Position numbers and translations under genes: made by a program. Below are positions 14,601 through 15,209 of a DNA stretch of 15,209 nucleotides, in pieces. This stretch comes from DAITAZ01 sp036824045 (GTDB taxonomy: Bacteria; Pseudomonadota; Gammaproteobacteria; Burkholderiales; Rhodocyclaceae). Where the stretch lies: positions 1 to 15,209 of the forward strand of contig DAITAZ010000058.1 in assembly GCA_036824045.1 (NCBI GenBank), read 5' to 3'. Below the pieces are notes generated by a model. It was not told where the DNA came from, made no database searches, and saw nothing but the letters and a program-made list of their open reading frames with translations. Each line of letters starts with the position of its first letter. The stretch's first letter is position 1.

Positions 14601-15209
14601 CGGTCGGCGCCGGTGGTGCCTACCACCCGTTCCACCGCCGAAACGGCCAGGGTGCCGTCGTCCAGCATGGTGACGGTGTCGGTATCGGTGGTGCCGGTCA
14701 CGGTATCCACGTTGGAGATGCTGACCGACGCCGCCGCCAGCAGGGTGAGGCGGTCGGCGCCGGTGGTGCCGAGCACGGTTTCGATGGCGGAGGCGCTGAG
14801 TGAACCGTCCGCCAGCAGGGTCACCACGTCGGTGCCGGTGGTGCCGAGCAGGCTTTCCACGCCGGAGATCGCCACCGAACCGGCGGCGAGCAGGGTCAGG
14901 GTGTCGGTGCCGGAGGCGCCCATCACGCTTTCGACCCCGGATACCGAGACTGCGCCCGCGGCGAGCAGGGTCAGGGTGTCGGTGCCGGTGGAGCCCACCA
15001 CGCTGTCCACTGCGGAGGCGCGCAGGCTGGAGGCCGCCATCAGGGTGACCGTATCCACGCCCGTGGTGCCCACCAGGCTGTCCACCGCCGAGATGCTGAG
15101 GCTGCCGGCGGCGAGCAGGGTGAGCGTGTCCACACCCGCCGAGCCCACGACGCTCTCGATGCCGGAGATGCGCATGCTGCCGGCGGCGAGCAGGGTGAGG
15201 GTGTCGGTG
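11672..15209 (-). CDS. Giant 25-residue-repeat protein, putative type I secreted surface protein (N-terminus outside window)
   Basis: The reading frame enters from the right edge (first full codon 15208-15206) and stops at TGA 11674-11672; 1178 residues are visible. The ATG at 15175 lies inside a repeat and is not the true start. The protein consists of 41 complete 25-residue repeats plus partial ones at both ends. The repeat consensus has two halves: [VI][ED]S[VL][VI]GSTGTDT[LV]T, then LLAAGSLRISA. A C-terminal region of about 120 residues follows, with RTX-like turns (GRGGADSLTGGSGGDHFIYS), then SDTITNFQADGTDVLEFSG and VLEVDVDGNGTTDMAL, and the end LANLSESDFLWS. This resembles the C-terminal region of RTX-type substrates. 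No Pro or Cys is seen anywhere, and aromatics are almost absent from the repeats, as expected for a long regular beta-solenoid. Adjacency to the secretion genes suggests it is their main substrate. Adhesin, S-layer or matrix fibre are the plausible roles. No enzymatic domain is visible. Confidence 0.9.
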   Translation of the reverse strand, partial: TDTLTLLAAGSMRISGIESVVGSAGVDTLTLLAAGSLSISAVDSLVGTTGVDTVTLMAASSLRASAVDSVVGSTGTDTLTLLAAGAVSVSGVESVMGASGTDTLTLLAAGSVAISGVESLLGTTGTDVVTLLADGSLSASAIETVLGTTGADRLTLLAAASVSISNVDTVTGTTDTDTVTMLDDGTLAVSAVERVVGTTGADRLTLLAASAVEVSAIDTLTGSTGTDTLTLLAASNISLSGVESVVGSTGSDAVTLMAAGHLRASAVETVVGSTGLDTLTLLAAGSVRISIVESVLGTTDTDTLTMLSAGALSVSDVESVTGSVGIDTLTLLAADAVAVSGIESVVGTTGTDTVTMLAAGQLKVSAVESVIGTTGTDVLTLLAASTVAASAIETVVGASGTDVLTLLAAGNSRISSVESVLGSTGTDTVTLLTSGAVAVSAVESLIGGGTTDTLTLLAASSIAISGIESVVGSTGTDTLTLLAGVSLRISGVESVLGSTGNDTLTLLAASNVAVSRIESVVGTSATDTLTLLAASTLRISGIDSVIGSTGTDTLTLLAASSLRVSGVESLVGSSGADTVTLLAAGNLRISAIDSVIGTTDTDTLTLLAAGSLKVQDVDSIVGTAGVDTVNLLAAGSLALSSVDSVVGSTGTDTVTLLSATRLTTSSVESIIGSTGTDTVSMLAAGSFAVSGVESVIGATGTDTLTLLAAGHVRLSAIESVIGTTGTDTLTLLAAGAVAISSVESVLGSSGTDTLTLLSAANVAISAVDNVIGGTGVDTVTLLAAGNVRVSAVDSLIGSTGVDTVSLLAAGSIGVSRVDSLVGSTGTDTVTLLAASHLRVSAIESVIGSAGTDTVTMLFGSLLKVSAIESVVGSTGNDTVALLAAGHVRISGVEAVTGTTDTDTVTLLAAASVKLSAIESVIGTTGTDTLVLLAADHVRVSGVESVVGSTLTETITLLTAGHLRTSAVDSVIGSTGTDTLTLLAANSVAISSVESVIGATGADTVTLLAATSLRVSAVDTVIGSTGTDTVTLLSAGSLRISSVESVVGSTGSDTIVGLGSTGANIEGRGGADSLTGGSGGDHFIYSAITDSTASVSDTITNFQADGTDVLEFSGLESGTFDFIGASSVAFSNSGSSEARFNDTTKVLEVDVDGNGTTDMALRLTGVSLANLSESDFLWS
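12086..15160 (-). repeat. 41 tandem 75-bp units encoding 25-residue repeats, continuing off the window
   Basis: 3075 bp, exactly 41 x 75, with no insertion or deletion. A 42nd unit begins at 12085 and merges into the C-terminal region; another partial unit reaches the right edge. Adjacent units differ at many bases, mainly at the variable positions after LLAA, while the GxTGxDTxTLLAA core is well kept. This points to long-standing selection on length and core rather than very recent duplication. Confidence 0.95.

Noticed and set aside
12086..15160. CRISPR-like array suspected from regular spacing
   Set aside because: The 75-bp units are contiguous, in frame and protein-coding throughout. There are no constant short repeats with unique spacers and no cas genes.
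15173..15175. ATG at 15175 as the start of the giant protein
   Set aside because: The repeat continues in frame upstream to the window edge (TDTLTLLAAGS), so this Met is internal and the gene is truncated by the window.

Overview
The window is GC-rich Gram-negative DNA, most likely from a betaproteobacterium. That is an inference from base composition, a type I secretion operon, a sigma-28-like promoter and the gene families; Rhodocyclales would fit, but no marker gene is present. A run of 100 Ns at 5855-5954 marks a scaffold join, so the order of the left part (1-5854) relative to the right part (5955-15209) depends on the assembler.

Left part, + strand. After the tail of an unidentified gene (1-113) and a possible acetyltransferase remnant, two small adjacent genes encode an NTF2/SnoaL-like protein and a VOC (glyoxalase-type) protein. 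A 366-bp spacer follows. It holds a good match to a FliA (sigma-28) promoter and a leader hairpin. Next is a 683-residue acidic RTX protein that is almost entirely beta-roll: 49 uninterrupted Ca2+-binding nonapeptides, a type I secretion-style C-terminal region and an odd Cys-Ala-Cys end. A strong intrinsic terminator closes it. Then come a bacterial expansin (DPBB domain plus CBM63-like domain) and an unrecognised exported protein.

Right part. After the gap lies a small AhpD/carboxymuconolactone decarboxylase-family gene on the + strand. Everything beyond it is on the - strand. Read in transcription order it is: a very large repeat protein entering from the right edge, a PrtD-type ABC transporter, an HlyD-type adaptor (TTG start), a TolC-type outer membrane channel whose ATG overlaps the adaptor stop, and perhaps a small unknown ORF overlapping the channel gene's end. 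The visible 1178 residues of the repeat protein contain 41 consecutive 25-residue repeats without one indel, then an RTX-like C-terminal region ending in DFLWS.

Working model (inference): the three transporter genes form one type I secretion system. Its obvious substrate is the giant repeat protein, which is probably a fibrous adhesin or surface-layer component. The RTX protein on the other side of the gap is a candidate second substrate. The most unusual item is the 25-residue repeat: each unit contains one RTX-like GxxGxD nonapeptide followed by about 16 residues of strand-forming sequence.
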